A stretch of 64,000 nucleotides of DNA, taken from contig NC_079366.1 of the NCBI RefSeq assembly GCF_021018895.1, forward strand, positions 27,160,770 to 27,224,769. Reading direction: 5' to 3'. Numbering within the stretch: position 1 is the first letter of the stretch; each line of letters begins with the position of its first letter. The DNA comes from Seriola aureovittata (Eukaryota; Chordata; Actinopteri; Carangiformes; Carangidae). Below, piece by piece: positions 11,001 to 23,391 of this stretch. Under the pieces are notes generated by a model. It searched no databases. It was not told the origin of the DNA and was given only the letters and a program-made list of their open reading frames with translations. Position numbers and translations under genes: made by a program.

Positions 11001-13464
11001 ATATTTGAGTAATTTGTTTACCCATTTAAATATATTTTTTAAACACACATCAATAAGAAGATTAGACTATTTTCTTTATTCCAGAAGAGTAAGAGTTTTT
11101 CCCAAAATGGACATTTAGAAGTATAATCCATAATCCAGAGTATTTTGTAGATGTGTATTTTACCAGCTAGCTAGCTGCTATGCTCACACACACTACAGAA
11201 ACATTAACGGTTGTTTTTCTACATTACCTTGACCAGCCAGTTTGAAGAAATTTGATCTTGTACATACTTTCTTTTACTTTTTTTTTTTTGACTGTGGGTG
11301 GAAGTTCATGGTCTTCTGATTTTGGCTACAATATCTGAATGACTAAGTACAAAGTTTCTCCAACTTCCCACAAGAATTCCCCAAATTGGGATTCCCCCAA
11401 ATACCCTAAAATTATCCTCGTTCATTAAGGGCGAACCTTTAGGATTTTGGGTCACTACTGCGCATTCTGACAAATTCAGATGTGAAGATGTTTCATTAAC
11501 TTTTACTTGTTTTACTTTATGTGTACATTTTGTCCCACATCATGCTTTGAAATAAAACAACACTTTACTATTTTCGGGCCGCCATTTTCAGTTTCACTTC
11601 CTCCCGGACTCTTTTTAACAGTCCACTTCTTTGGCAACACTGGTGGAGGAGTTGAGGACACTGAACCTCCCTGAGTGAAAAACAAAATACGTCATCAGTC
11701 ACAGTAGCTGACTGTTGAAATGTAAAAGACACACTTCATTGCTCAATTTGAATCTCTACATCTGTAGATGTCGGTTTGAAACTGTGATGTACCGCATGGA
11801 ATTTAAAAATACAATAAGTATTGTAATGAAGATACATGTATGTGCCAGGACCATAGATAATGAGTTATTTATGCAATTTTTTTTGTTAGAATCTTAATTA
11901 GGAAATCTTGGTCAAATTTAAAGAAATCAAATTTCAGATATAGTTTTATTCCATCCAGAAGTATCAGATAAATAGAAATCATTAGATTTCAACCATATAG
12001 TTTGTTGAATCCTGATTTACAAATGTGCCTTTACATGACAGAGTTGACTTGTGGGTTTGATCTCTTTGCAGAGTATAGATTACTGAGCACCAACCTTTAT
12101 ATATCTTGTGGGAGACTGAGGAGTGGATGCCTCATTGTCAAGTTTGTTCCTTGGCATTGGAACTGGTTGCTTTGAATCCTGAAAAAGAAGAGGCATAATT
12201 CATCTACACACTGAAGCTGTTGGAGTATCTGATGACACATTCCGTAACATATATTATAAAATGTTTAACCAATCAGAGGACTTTATTCCATATTCATAAT
12301 TCCTTTTTTGACATTTATCCAGATTATAAAACTGCAGTTTACAACTGTAATGAGTATTTTCCCAGATAAGCCTATACATTATGTAATTAAACTTAGTCCA
12401 GACTGGAGTCCAGTTCCCAGCCTGACTTTGTATCAGAAAAAAGTTTCAACTACTTTGTAGATTCTTATCAATTTAATTGTAGTGTTTTTAGAGAAGCACA
12501 AATATGACCAAGACAAAACATTATTAATCTGCATTCGTAATCTGAGCAGTCATCCATATTACAGTATCTATCATGGTAAACACTGTCTGCTGAGGTTGAT
12601 TTCAAATAATCTTGCCGAGCTTGTCGGACAAGCCGGATCACATCTTTGCACACTCACATCTCCTTTCACTTTCACTCTGCACAATAACTAGACAGTAGAA
12701 AAAACATTAGAAAAATTAAACAACAGCAACGGAAACCATTCAATTAATCTGCTAAAGCAACATAGTCAAAAACATTCAATATCCAAGCACATCAGTGTAT
12801 ATAGTAGGATGGGTAGGGATAGGACTGTGATTTCAATGGCTTCCATCCATCCATCATCTATACCCCTTATCCTTTTAGGGTCGCAGGGAGACCTGGAGAC
12901 ATTCCCAGCTGACATTGGGCGAGGGCGGCGTACACCCAGGACAGGTCGCCAGTCTATCCCGGGGCAGACATATAGAGAAATCAAGCACTCACACTCTCAT
13001 TCACACCTATGGGCACTTTTCAGAGTTGCCAATTAACCTAATGTGCATGTTTTTGGACTGTGGGAGGAAGCCGGAGTACCCAGAGAGAATCCACGCAGGC
13101 ACAGGGAGAACATGCAATATCCACACAGAAAGGCCCCAACCGGGGTTTGAACCCAGAACTCTGTTGCTGCGACAGCGCTAACCACCGCACCACCCTGATT
13201 TCAATGGCTTGTTTTGAATGAATAAGCGACCAGGGGCATTGTTTCTGGAAAAACATGTTGCTGTTGACTTTTTAATTTTAAAGTTTTGATCAAATCTCAG
13301 AACACACCAAAAATATCTTGCACATTTTATACTACAAGCAGAAACAGGGACCATATAGATAAACATGGCTCCAAAAAGATAAGCAGTATTACACATGCTA
13401 CTTTCATAATCTCTGAAAAAGCAAGTGACATATATGACAATATGTAATTTCTTACCCGTGACAT
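8068..13464 (-). CDS. Apolipoprotein L-like protein, nine coding exons
   Basis: APOL-family protein; members are intracellular or secreted lipid/membrane-associated proteins, and the fish role is not established. Coding exons (minus): 13456-13464, 12095-12178, 11569-11670, 10511-10612, 10371-10410, 10245-10281, 9523-9652, 9236-9424 and 8068-8499. All phases agree and give 374 residues. Residues 1-100 are polar and Pro-rich with PPPVLPKKW-type SH3-like motifs, probably disordered. WDSLCKDIPPG, then a helical stretch with TERAATLKEYTSEL, leads into the family's Gly/Ala-rich hydrophobic hairpin (GGVAAAAGVILSPVTLG ... GVGVAAAGGVTG, about 178-227). The C-terminal exon is an amphipathic helical domain. 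The start is MSR on a nine-base exon with a good donor, the least certain part. The acceptor of the hydrophobic exon (TAAAG) is weak. Human APOL genes lie in the same syntenic block. Confidence 0.85.
8735..9075. repeat. Dispersed teleost repeat in APOL-like last intron
   Basis: Begins with the very common fish motif ACTCATCTGGCAGATGCTTT followed by TATCCAAAGC. A related reverse-oriented motif occurs at about 34100-34160. Probably the tail of an old LINE or SINE family; the boundaries are approximate. Confidence 0.5.
9895..10190 (-). repeat. Dispersed MITE-like repeat (intron of APOL-like gene)
   Basis: Contains the familiar fish repeat phrases for atcctgagggtaacatg and AGCATGCTAAC with 'gatgggaat' between them. 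The same family is recognisable at about 42405-42560 and 58800-59075. It explains the minus-strand open frame at 9687-9965, which is not a gene. Confidence 0.5.
12841..13197 (+). repeat. LINE/SINE-type teleost repeat, fuller copy
   Basis: Starts with (CCAT)n, then the widespread fish sequence TAGGGTCGCAGGGAG ... GACTGTGGGAGGAAGCCGGA ... and ends at CGCTAACCACCGCACCACC. Resembles the 3' end of an L2/Maui-type retroelement. A shortened relative lies at 34405-34640. It sits in intron 1 of the APOL-like gene and accounts for the overlapping open frames. Confidence 0.65.
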
Positions 13465-14410
13465 CGTGTAACCCTGCAGTCTCTCTGCTTTGCTGCACTC
13501 ACACTGACGCTCACAATCGAGGTGTGAATGCTGATCTTAAATACTGAACCAGTTAGATGCAAAAGCCATCAACATCTTATGACATAACTGGTATTCATTT
13601 TTGGTCAGTCAAGCATCTGCATTTTTGTTATTAACACGCCTCTAACAGGTTCTGCTGAATGAAAAAATATTTTCCAAAGTCAACAAAGCTGATACATACG
13701 CATACATACATCATGCACACAAACACACAGTGAACGGACAATGTGATCATCTGCTTACATGTAACAAATAACAAATTAATTTGAATTTGTGGGAAAAGGC
13801 ATCTACGGTTCATTCATTCACTATTTTCTGCTGCACTACACAACACTGTGTTATTGTCATGACAAACAGAAGTGAGGGGGAGCTGAAATACTTTAACTTC
13901 AACCACTGAAACTTCATCCAGAGTCTTCGTGTACAGTGTTTTTCTGGAAATAGCGTGTTGAGTCGTGGCCATAGCTAAACTCATACAAAGTCAAACATTT
14001 TCAAAAACCCTTTTTGTAAGTTAGTTTATTGCTACTACAACCAGAATGAAGATGTGAGTAACAGAAGAAACACGTGAATTTACAAAAATACAGTGTTTTT
14101 AAATGTCAACATAAAGATAAAAAAAAAAAAAACAATTAAATAGACTGTGCTGATTGGAATTGTGACTGGAGGAGACCATCTTAACAATAAGAAGAATAAT
14201 CAGTATATCTGTATTTATTACAATTATGGAGAAGAAACTGAACAAATTCAATGAACTTTGCGTGTGTCTGTATCTTTTCTTGAGAAATCTAATTTAAGTT
14301 TTAAATTACAGCATTTTATCACCCAGGTAGGTAAATCCAATATTCCCTGTGTGTGTTCAAAGTCCTACAACCAGCATAGATTCAGCCTATAGGAGCATTT
14401 CTCCTCAAAG
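13465..14410. other. Spacer between APOL-like gene and rps19bp1
   Basis: Contains the presumed upstream region of the APOL-like gene and the 3' flank of rps19bp1, both leftward. AT-rich, with an A-run near 14120-14131. No exon or clear regulatory motif is seen. Confidence 0.5.
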
Positions 14411-14416
14411 TTTATT
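14411..14416 (-). terminator. rps19bp1: Poly(A) signal of rps19bp1
   Basis: AATAAA on the minus strand, 130 bases after the stop. A second AATAAA at 14545-14550 overlaps the stop codon itself and is probably too early to be the main signal. Confidence 0.5.
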
Positions 14417-14545
14417 GTTCCATTCAGACGTGAAGTGAAACCAACCTCCAGAACACAACCTGGTCCAGAAATCCACTTTGAGCCACAAAATGCAGCCATG
14501 GTGTTTCCTCTGATGCTGCAGTGTCTTTGTTTTTGTGTGTGCACT

Positions 14546-15956
14546 TTATTTCTTCTCCTCCACAGTCCTGCCGAAGTATTCCTTCTGGAACTGCTGGAAC
14601 TCCTTCTCTGTGAACAACGACTTCGGCTCCTTGGGCTTCTTGGCAAGTCGTTCAGGGCGATTCCTGGACTGTCTCCCTGAATTGTGACTCAGGATCTAGG
14701 TGAGAAAAGGAGCAGGTCAACAAACTCAAATGAACAAAGTGACAGTGAAGAAGAGCAGAAAAAATATAAAGTAAAAGTAAAGTAAAACAACCATGGTTTT
14801 GTAGTATAAGACTTTTGACCAATTGACAATTTCTGATTTAAAATGACACTGCTTAAAAAGCCAGAGACACCTTTCTTACCTTCAAAGTGTCAGAATCTGT
14901 TGCTTTGTAGCCTGTAGCCATAAAGTATTTGAGGTTTGCACTCATCTGGCTCTTCCCTTGCTTCTTCCTGAACTCCTCTACAATAAACACCAAAGGAGAT
15001 GAGGAAGTTTAGTGCAAGACGGTACAACAGATGCTGTAATATAATAAAAAAACACCAGAGGTACACTAGTACTCCAATCACATCAACTATGAATACTGTC
15101 AGATGAAATTAGTCTTATGGCAATGTTTTCTTTACTATACTATTATTTTAAAAGGGATGTGCTGCTCAGCCACTGCAAGATTGTTAGCTTTATAATACAA
15201 GCACCTTGTGGTTTTGATGTACACCTGCAAAGAGAGAGCAAGAACACACACAGAGTCAACGGTATTCTACAATCTTGAGAAGCTTTACGGTGTTTTAATA
15301 CAGCATGTGTCATCCATTAAGTGCAAAATACACCTTAAACATTAGTTATAATTGGCTTATTACATTTGTGAATACTACTTTTGGGTGTTTTTCCCTCTAA
15401 ACTCTAATGCTGTGCAGGACTACGAGCAGACTGACCCACTGCAGACTTGATCCTCTTGTCTTTGACGGTAGCTTTGCTCTTGCCCGGACCCAGGCGACCC
15501 TGCAGCCGTTTGACCTGCTTGGTGACTCCCTGCCGCTTGGTGCTCACCAGCTCCATCACAGTGGCTGAGCTGGGGGTCTGCTGTTGCTGCTTCTTCTTCT
15601 TCCCTTTACTGACATCTGGCAGGGTGCAAAGTACATAGAGAAAGGCAGAAAACCTAATTTAAACAGGACAATATATTCCACTATGTGACTGGTTAACTGT
15701 TAGCCAATGAGCTAAAACTTTTTGAGTGTAATTCTGATAATAATTTAAAGCAAAATGAGCATCAGGTCACCAGTTTCCTATTTTAAGACAGTTAGAACCA
15801 AAGTGTAACGATGTAACCACACGAGTCACGAACAGTGGTCAGAGAGCACTTACATCCAATGCTAACGTTACTTAGCTAGCAAGCTAAGAGGCTAAACTGA
15901 CCTTTAATGTCATCGCTAAGTAGCTCCAGTCCTTTCCTGAGCAACGACGCTGACAT
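14546..15956 (-). CDS. rps19bp1: Ribosomal protein S19 binding protein 1 (AROS)
   Basis: Small basic nucleolar protein that binds RPS19 and acts in small-subunit assembly; also described as an active regulator of SIRT1. Four exons on the minus strand: 15902-15956 (MSASLLRKGLELL...), 15436-15615, 14880-14977 and 14546-14695, joined in phase to 160 residues (human 136). Recognised by the N-terminal MSA-LLR-GLELL start, the Lys-rich middle, the KDKRIKSAVEEFRK junction, and the C-terminal LFTEKEFQQFQKEYFG signature. The poly-Lys/Gln run after exon 1 (KGKKKKQQQQ) is longer than in mammals. The gene also neighbours ATF4 in human. A broken copy of its first two exons lies at 35033-36570. Confidence 0.93.
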
Positions 15957-16198
15957 CCTGATTTAATAATAAGTTTTTTTTTCTAATTATCCACAAGCTA
16001 CATCGATGAGAAGCGGCCTTAACAGACGAACAGCAACATGTGAGTGCATCAACATCCGGTGAGCTCCTCGTGTGTGCACCGATTGAAAGCAGCCGGCTGG
16101 ACAACAGTCGAAGAAAAGTTCCTACCTAGCTATTATTAGCCGTTAACCGCTGAGCCGACTACTTTTTAACGGCTGTCACTGCTGTTACTGCTACTACC

Positions 16199-16232
<34 letters not shown>
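16199..16232. repeat. (TAA)n microsatellite
   Basis: About eleven tandem TAA units in the rps19bp1 upstream flank. Confidence 0.9.
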
Positions 16233-16234
<2 letters not shown>

Positions 16235-16902
16235 TAGAAAAATGTTGAATGTGCCTGCTGCTTGGTGCGTGTCCATCACACACGTTTCAATCTCTACAGA
16301 GGACTTACTTTACTTTGAGTTTCATTCATGTTGTAGAGAATTATCCTGACTCTGACCTCAGTCACTGCTGGTATCCCTCAAAAAGCTCTTTGAAACTCTG
16401 GCCAAAGTGACCTCACAATGATGGTTTGAACCTAAATTTGTCCTCACAACCATAGCAAGACATGTATACACACATGTACATGTCCTAACAGAAGATGATC
16501 TGCAATGAAGCTGCTGTGATTTCTCTTGCTAGAAAAAGAACAACGTGCACAACAGTAAAAAAAAAAAAAAAAAAAAAAGTGAATTAGTCTAATTAGCCAA
16601 TCACAGTCAGTTGTGTGAAAGTTCAGGCAGCAGCTGATTGTGTGTGTCTGTCAATGTGCGTGTGTGTATTGTTGTGTGTGGCAGTAGAGCTGTCTAACAC
16701 AGACCCTCCAAAAAGCTTGTGTTACCAGTTTACCACTTTAACAGTTAATATCTATACGGTGGAGATGTAATGTGTGTGCGTGTGTTAGAAACTGCCAAAG
16801 CCTAACCTTCACACAGCCCTTTGAAGTTGTCAGGACCGGCCAAAATGACCTCGCAAAAATGTTTTTTAAACCTAATTTGTCCTCACAATTATAGAAAGAC
16901 AT

Positions 16903-16903
<1 letters not shown>

Positions 16904-16948
<45 letters not shown>
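16904..16948. repeat. (CA)n microsatellite
   Basis: Perfect CA tract of more than 20 units. The reading frames through it are artefacts. Confidence 0.9.
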
Positions 16949-16951
<3 letters not shown>

Positions 16952-17680
16952 GAATCAAACAACAGCACACGTACACAAATACACGCAAATACACTTTGTT
17001 GATTTACCTTGGAGTTGCTCTCATACTCTCTTCAAAGCTATTGCATTGCAGGCACATAGTAATAATAATAATAATGATAATAATAATAATAATTAAAAAA
17101 AATACGATACAGTTTTTTTTTATTAGATTCAAAAACCCGGATTGCATCATAAGCAGTGCAAAACATCTGCATAGTAGGGCAAACTTTGGCAGTTCGGCTA
17201 TGAGATGATGCATGTTATAATTGGGTGCAATACAAATAAAATTGAATTGAAATTGGGCCTCAGACCTGCAGTGTCACGACCAAGGTGAAACGAGTTTGCA
17301 TGGTACTGTATGTGGCAGCAGAATGAATGCACTGAGAGGATTCTCCTTTGTCTGTTAAATTGAAACTAGAAGGCTAATGACTAATAATTCCTGTCTGCAG
17401 TAAAGTTTAATGTGGCATGATGGGTTCACCTGTAGGTCTATTTCTAAATGATTGTTTCAGAATAATCGCATTACTATAAACGGTCACCGCCTCCCTTCAC
17501 ATACAGCTGTTGCAGGCTGAACAGGGGGCGTGTTGCTTGTCGCTCTCCTTAGCTCCCTCTCTCCACCATTAATGCCCTTGCTCTCTCTACCGTTTCCAAC
17601 CTTTGGCACAGGACTTGGTCTCTCTAGTTAAACTACAGTAGCGTAAACTTTGAGGTCTGCCTTTCTCTTCAGAATCAGCC

Positions 17681-20271
17681 ATGTCGCTTCAAGCGAGGGC
17701 TCTGGTCACCTCTAAATTGCTTGCAGAGGCCGTGAAGGTGCAGGGGAAAATGCGCATCTTGGACACCTCTTGGTATTTGCCCAAACTGCGGCGCAACGCC
17801 AAGAGTGAGTTCAAAAAAAGACACATACCAGGTGCTGCTTTCTTTGACATAGGCCAGTGCTGTGATAAAACCTCTCCCCTGGACCACATGCTGCCATCAC
17901 AGAAGATTTTCTCAGATTATGTTGGAAATTTGGGAATAAGCAGTGACACGCACGTGGTGGTGTACGACGCGAGCGAGTTCGGCGCGTTCTCAGCGCCCCG
18001 AGTGTGGTGGATGTTCCGGGTGTTCGGGCACAGCGCGGTCACGCTGCTCAACGGGGGGCTCAGGAACTGGGAGCTGGAGGGTCGACCTGTGAGTGACAAG
18101 TACGTCAGACCAGCACCGACCGAGTTCAAGGCATCGCTGAACCGCTCCTGGATCAAGAGCTATGAGGATATCCTGGATAACCTGGACACCAAGAAGTTCC
18201 AGGTGGTCGATGCTAGACCGGCAGGCAGGTTCAGAGGACTGGACCCTGAACCCAGAGACAGTAAGTGTTTACCATAAAGTCCTTGATGTTCTGTTTAGGT
18301 TTTTTGCAACCTCGATTCAACTATAATATATAATAGTATATAGGCTTATAATATCAAATCAGAATAAAAAAATACAGGCTCTTAAACCCAATTTTAGTCC
18401 TGTATGTTCCACTTTATCGAGACCTATCCAGCAAAAACTGTCTTGATCCCTACAAATTAGTCAAATAAAAATTGAACATTAACCTTTTGGATTTTAAAGG
18501 CTTTTTCAGTTTATTCTGAAATTTTATAGATAAAAAAAAAATTACTAGTGATATTCATTCCAACCATTTTCCAGGTTGCTGTCAGGTTTCCTTTAAATCT
18601 AATCAACTTTCAGGAATTCAGCTGCAGTGGCGTTTGTGTGCATCGAAAACCAGCAGACTCACGTGTCACAACATCCACTGGGTTCACTTAAGGTCGGACA
18701 GTTTTCTTCTCTGATTCACTGTATGATGACATCATCTCTGCTCTTATATCACGTCCTCTGATGTGATTAGTGAATGAACAGTGTGATCAGTGAGCACATG
18801 TCACTTGATCAATGGAATCAATAAGGCTGGATTCATTCTTCTTAGGGCAACCGCTAAATTACATGGACAAAACCCAAAAACTTCAGCTGGAAGATTCAGC
18901 TCAGCTTGTTTTCTGCTGGAATGACAGAGATAAAAGCTTTACAAACAAAATCACTCCTTCTTTTCCTTCTGCCTATCACCACATGACTGCATGAGCTCAC
19001 TTGGGGGCGATCCTAAATATTGTGACAGGAAGTACCACAAGTGTATGAATCAGATATTAAACCATGACAGAATCCAGCGTCATGCTCTGACTGTTTCCCA
19101 GCACTGATGGGAGAAATAGACCTAATTTCTCAGGTTATCTTCGTCATTGCCGTCATCCTCAGTGCTTATGTGTTTAGGGGCCTGTGCTAACTGCAGCCTG
19201 GGTTGTTGTTATAGCCTACACATCAATGTGTCTCATCAGTCTGGGGCCCCAGGCTGAGGGCCCCATATCTGCTAAGAAATGAGAGAAGAATTTTTTTTTA
19301 AGTTTAGAGGTAAGAAACTTAATTTTATTCCACACTCACCTTCCATGTTTGGTTAAAGGTTCATGACCCATTGTCTAGTTAGTCATCAAATTGCTCATTT
19401 TGTGCAACCGGCACTCGTAAATTCCCAAAGATGTGTCATTTATTCTCACGAGACAAAGAAAAGCACATTATCACAATAAGCCAGAAGTATTTTTAAAGGG
19501 CATTTTGACATTTTGGCTTAAAAAATTACTTAAACGAATCAAAAAAGTCGCCTTTTAATTTTCTGTCCAATATTTGTTTCTAAAAACAAGCTATATATCA
19601 TATCATCATATAATAAATATCTATAAATTCACATTAGCGAAAGAGATCAAATCATTTATTAGACTAGTCACTTTATTTTAACAGGAACTTGATGGAAAGG
19701 AGCCACAGGAGATAATTACATCTTCATTTATTGTAGTTATTGCATCTCTTGTGGCCCCTCCTTTAGTGTCATTATAAAAAATGTAATTACAGTATTTAGA
19801 TCAACCTTTATTAAAATGTATTAAAATCGATGTTGTCTGAAATTTCACACATCAAAGACAGACGGGTGGTTTAACAAACAAATGAGACAGAAATGGAATT
19901 ATTGTATCGCCCATGAAAATATCGAAACAAAAAGATTGCCATTGCCATTCTTATAGACAGTATGTTGTATACTATTCTATATATATATATATGTGTATAT
20001 ATGCAGTATGCTGACAGCTCAGCACAGGACTGGCATGCAATGGAAAAACCATAATGAGCCACTTAGTACATGACTTCCTTGTATATGGCTTCTAGTTTAC
20101 TCTGGACAAACACACGGGCAAAGGGCTGGGCCTGAATCACTGAACAACACAAACATAAGGAGAGCGAGCAGACAGAACATGCTTGCATAACCATGCATTT
20201 AATCTCCAGTCACTGACCCATATGCTTTCACACACACACACACCCACACACACACACCCACACACACACAC

Positions 20272-20316
<45 letters not shown>

Positions 20317-22421
20317 CAGTAGCAGGGATTGAGTGGTCTAGAATTTAGACCCTTAGATATGTTGATTTGTGTAGATAATCATCTGCATGCAGTGATAAGA
20401 CACCTATAATACATGTGTACCTTATCTTCATCATCCATAGACTTCGCACACACACTCACACACACACACATGTACACACACCCACATGCTGCACATACAT
20501 ACACAATAACACACCTAGTGAAAAGCTTTGATGTGCTGGTACAGTGCCCGTCCACATGTGAACACAGCGTCAGCAGTGAACTTTGACCTCTGGCAGACTG
20601 GCTGTTGCCACTGAATAGAAATGTTTTCTGTTTGTCTTCTTTCGTTAAATAAAAAGTTTTCTGTAAAGTAAAGTACTAAAAAACTATTTTAGTGTTGGTA
20701 CTAAAACTCACGCTACATTTCAAATGAGGCTCAGCCCCACTCACTGAAGGTAGAATATAGTCAACATATGACAGAGTAATACATTAAGAGCCAGATGTGG
20801 TGTCTGTCCCAGTAAGTAAGTATCTCACGTTGGGCCTGAAAGCTCAACGCAATGCAACTTCAGAAACACATGCTTTCTCTGTTTATATTCAACATAGTCT
20901 TATCCCTTTCTACAGGTTCACTCGGACTGAGTATGAGCTGCAGCTGGAATGATGTAACACTTCTCATGCCCTCCGACCTCTTGCACGCTCTGGTACATGC
21001 AGCGCTCGCAGCTGCAAGTTGTGTTTCAATGCACGAGTTTACTGTCAGATTGAAATGGGAAGTAGGATGACAATTGATCTATTTTAGGAGACAGTGCGAG
21101 AGAGAAACTATGAGCGATGCTGGGGTGTGGTGCTGCTATCATGACCAGGACACTTCTGTAAAAACCTTTGCACTGTTTTCTTTACCAGCATGCAGCTTAG
21201 CTCAACAGCTAATCTCACATCCAAAATGCATTAATGCAACCAAAACACAAAACATTCATATGTCATTATCTACATCTCACCCTTTCTTGCAATAACCCTA
21301 GGAAAGAATATTTTTGCATGCCTGAGCTTCTGCAGAAATGTCCTGACATTCAGCATTCGTTGTGACCAAGAGGGATTTCTGATCATAAACCTTCTACTTC
21401 AGTGAGGAAATGAATTCATGTGTTGTGGTGAATCGCCCCATTCATTCACAAAACCCTGTGGATTCTGCCTGTACCCGCCCCCTTTACTCATCTGGCACAA
21501 GTCCTTCATAGAGGTCATCAGGGACTGAAAACAGGTGCTCAGTCCCATTTAGGGGTTTATGCATTTTATTCTTTTTCCTTTTTAGATATAGATGCAGCAG
21601 AATGCAGCAAATCAGTCTAATTTACAGTAATTTTGTTATTTTGGGTTTAGAATGTAAATTGAACAGTTTTCACTGTTTTCATAGTTTGTAAATGTAGAAA
21701 AATGGACTGTAAATACACAGAAGTTTGGATGTGGTTGAGTTTGAGTGAGAAAACAGTTTGTGAATTTTTGAAAGATGTGGCAGTTGTGTGCATTTTCTAT
21801 GTAATAGTAATGAAGAGTGATCTGCAGATTAGTCCACAATGTGAATGTATGGAGAGTTGTGAAAAAGCACAGAGAAATGTGAGTTAGCAGTTGCAAAAAC
21901 AAACAAACAAAAAAACAAACAAAGAAACAAACTGTAATTTCAGTGAGACTCTTTCCTGGCTATATCAACATTTATCTAAAAATCACAAACTGCACGTCAA
22001 AGACCTTAAGATTCTCTTTGTCCACAAATAACTTTCTAAATAATTGGCAGCTAAGTGACCTTAATTATAAAAAATACCCTCTAAACATTTCTAACTGGTT
22101 TCTCTCTCTCTCTAATTGACAGACACGGAGCCCGGACACATCCCCGGCTCCATCAGCCTGCCCTTCCACTCCTTCCTGTCCCCATCAGGTCACTTCCTGC
22201 CCAAGGAGCAACTCCAGGCTTTGTTCGCCCGGGCGGGTGTGGACCTCAGTCGCCCGCTTTGTGTCTCATGCGGCTCGGCTGTGACTGCGTGTCACGTGGC
22301 GCTGGCGGCCCACGAGTGCGGGCACCCGGGGGTGTCGGTGTACGACGGCGGGTGGTCAGAGTGGTACACCCGCGCTGCCCCCGAGCACGTCATATCTGAA
22401 GGACGAGGGAAACATTTGTGA
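17681..22421 (+). CDS. mpst: 3-mercaptopyruvate sulfurtransferase
   Basis: Tandem-rhodanese enzyme that takes sulfur from 3-mercaptopyruvate on to its active-site cysteine and passes it to thioredoxin or cyanide, a source of H2S. Two exons: 17681-18260 and 22123-22421, phase 1 junction, 292 residues (human 297). The N-terminal rhodanese domain (about 20-145) has HIPGAAFFDI and VVYDASEFGAFSAPRVWWMF. The C-terminal domain (about 170-285) has HIPGSISLPF, the catalytic loop CGSAVTAC with Cys243, and the terminal SEGRGK. The CGS loop (not CRK) and that terminus favour mpst over thiosulfate sulfurtransferase (tst). The usual CGSGVT loop has Ala for the second Gly. The coding exons are much more GC-rich than the intron. 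The ATG lies just after a possible acceptor (CTTCAG), so a separate leader exon is possible. Confidence 0.94.
20229..20313. repeat. (CA)n-rich tract in the mpst intron
   Basis: Interrupted CA/CCCA microsatellite; a second, shorter tract lies at about 20448-20472. The rest of the 3.9-kb intron (18261-22122) is AT-rich, with an (AAAC)n stretch near 21897-21930 and no further exon recognised. Confidence 0.85.
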
Positions 22422-22544
22422 TTGGCTGAGGATTACAGGAAGTGTGTTTGATTGATTAAGACCGGATGAGACTGGGACTGGTCGACAAGAGAAGAAGGAT
22501 GTTTGTTCTTAGCTTGTTGTTGTTGGGGAAAGTGTGTTAAGGTT

Positions 22545-22951
22545 TAAAGGAATGGTTTGACATTCTGGGGAATACTTACTACTTATTTTCTTTCTTGCCA
22601 TGGTTACATTAGAAGAGTGATATCGCTGTCATGCCTGTACGCTAAATGTGAAGCTACAGCCAGCAGCTGGTTAGCTTAGCTTAGCACAAAGACTGGGAAC
22701 AGGGGAAAACAGCTAGCCTGACTGTCCAAGAGCGATAAAATCCACCTACCAGGATCTCTAATTAGCGTGTTATATCTCGTTTAAACACGCTGCACACGCA
22801 GACATATGAATGATGTGTTGCAGTGGTTTGCTCTTGCTTGATATTTACGTCACAGAAAAGAGTGGTAGTGGTATTTTCATCTACTGTAATTCTCCACAAG
22901 AAAACAAACTAGCTTCCGATATGTTCCCAAAATGTCAAACTATTCCTTTAA
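22545..22951. mobile_element. MITE with TTAAAGGAAT terminal inverted repeats
   Basis: The left end reads TTAAAGGAATGGTTTGACAT and the right end is its near-perfect inverse (ATGTCAAACTATTCCTTTAA). The element is 407 bases, with a typical interior including GGTTAGCTTAGCTTAGCAC. This is an abundant non-autonomous fish element. The TTAA at both termini suggests a TTAA-targeting (piggyBac-like) or TA-targeting source. It lies in the mpst 3' UTR, before the poly(A) signals. Confidence 0.75.
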
Positions 22952-23060
22952 CATAAAAAAAGCAATGCATAATCCAAACACAGATCACTGAGGGACGTTT
23001 TTTTTCTTTCTTCCAAACACACAATAGATGACTCAGCAGAAGTGCAAGCAATACGAGAAC

Positions 23061-23066
23061 AATAAA
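23061..23066 (+). terminator. mpst: Poly(A) signal of mpst
   Basis: AATAAA about 640 bases past the mpst stop; another at 23117-23122. Either would put the MITE inside the mature 3' UTR. Confidence 0.5.
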
Positions 23067-23345
23067 CTTGACTTTTTAATCAGTTCTGAAACTGGAAAAG
23101 GTTTGTTTACATTTGCAATAAAACACAGCTGCACTTTCGATTCACTATGAGTTGAAAGTTGCTGAAATGTCTCATACAAAAAAATATGAAATATATGTGA
23201 GTATATTTGTCAAGACTTGAGGCTTGATAAATGGGACCTGAAACTGATCTGAGAGCAGAGTCTAATTTGGCAGGCTAGTAGAAAAATGCACTTTGAGTTT
23301 GACTATTAGACTTCAGACTTGTAAACTGAGTATTCACAATGCTGA

Positions 23346-23346
<1 letters not shown>

Positions 23347-23390
<44 letters not shown>

Positions 23391-23391
23391 G
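23347..23391. repeat. (CA)n microsatellite
   Basis: CA tract with one interruption, in the spacer between mpst and il2rb A. The spacer 23067-23815 holds nothing else recognisable apart from a retroelement tail (TTAGATTAGATTAGATTAAC ... TTTATTTATCCC) at about 23710-23765. Confidence 0.85.

Larger units (their letters stand above)
15957..17680. other. Intergenic between rps19bp1 and mpst (divergent)
   Basis: The first 180 bases are the leader/promoter side of rps19bp1 and are repeated at about 36590-36740. The rest is simple-sequence rich: (TAA)n 16199-16232, an A-run near 16557-16577, (CA)n 16904-16948 and (AAT)n near 17058-17094. A common fish retroelement tail (AATAAAATTGAATTGAA) lies near 17235. 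The last 200 bases are the mpst promoter side. No coding exon is seen. Confidence 0.55.

Noticed and set aside
12809..13256. Several open frames of 72-88 codons
   Set aside because: All are translations of the LINE/SINE-type repeat at 12841-13197.
16738..17213. Open frames rich in Cys-Val, His-Thr or Asn/Ile
   Set aside because: Produced by (CA)n and (AAT)n microsatellites.
17681..22421. Calling the sulfurtransferase tst (rhodanese)
   Set aside because: The active loop is CGS rather than CRK and the C-terminus is SEGRGK, both typical of mpst.
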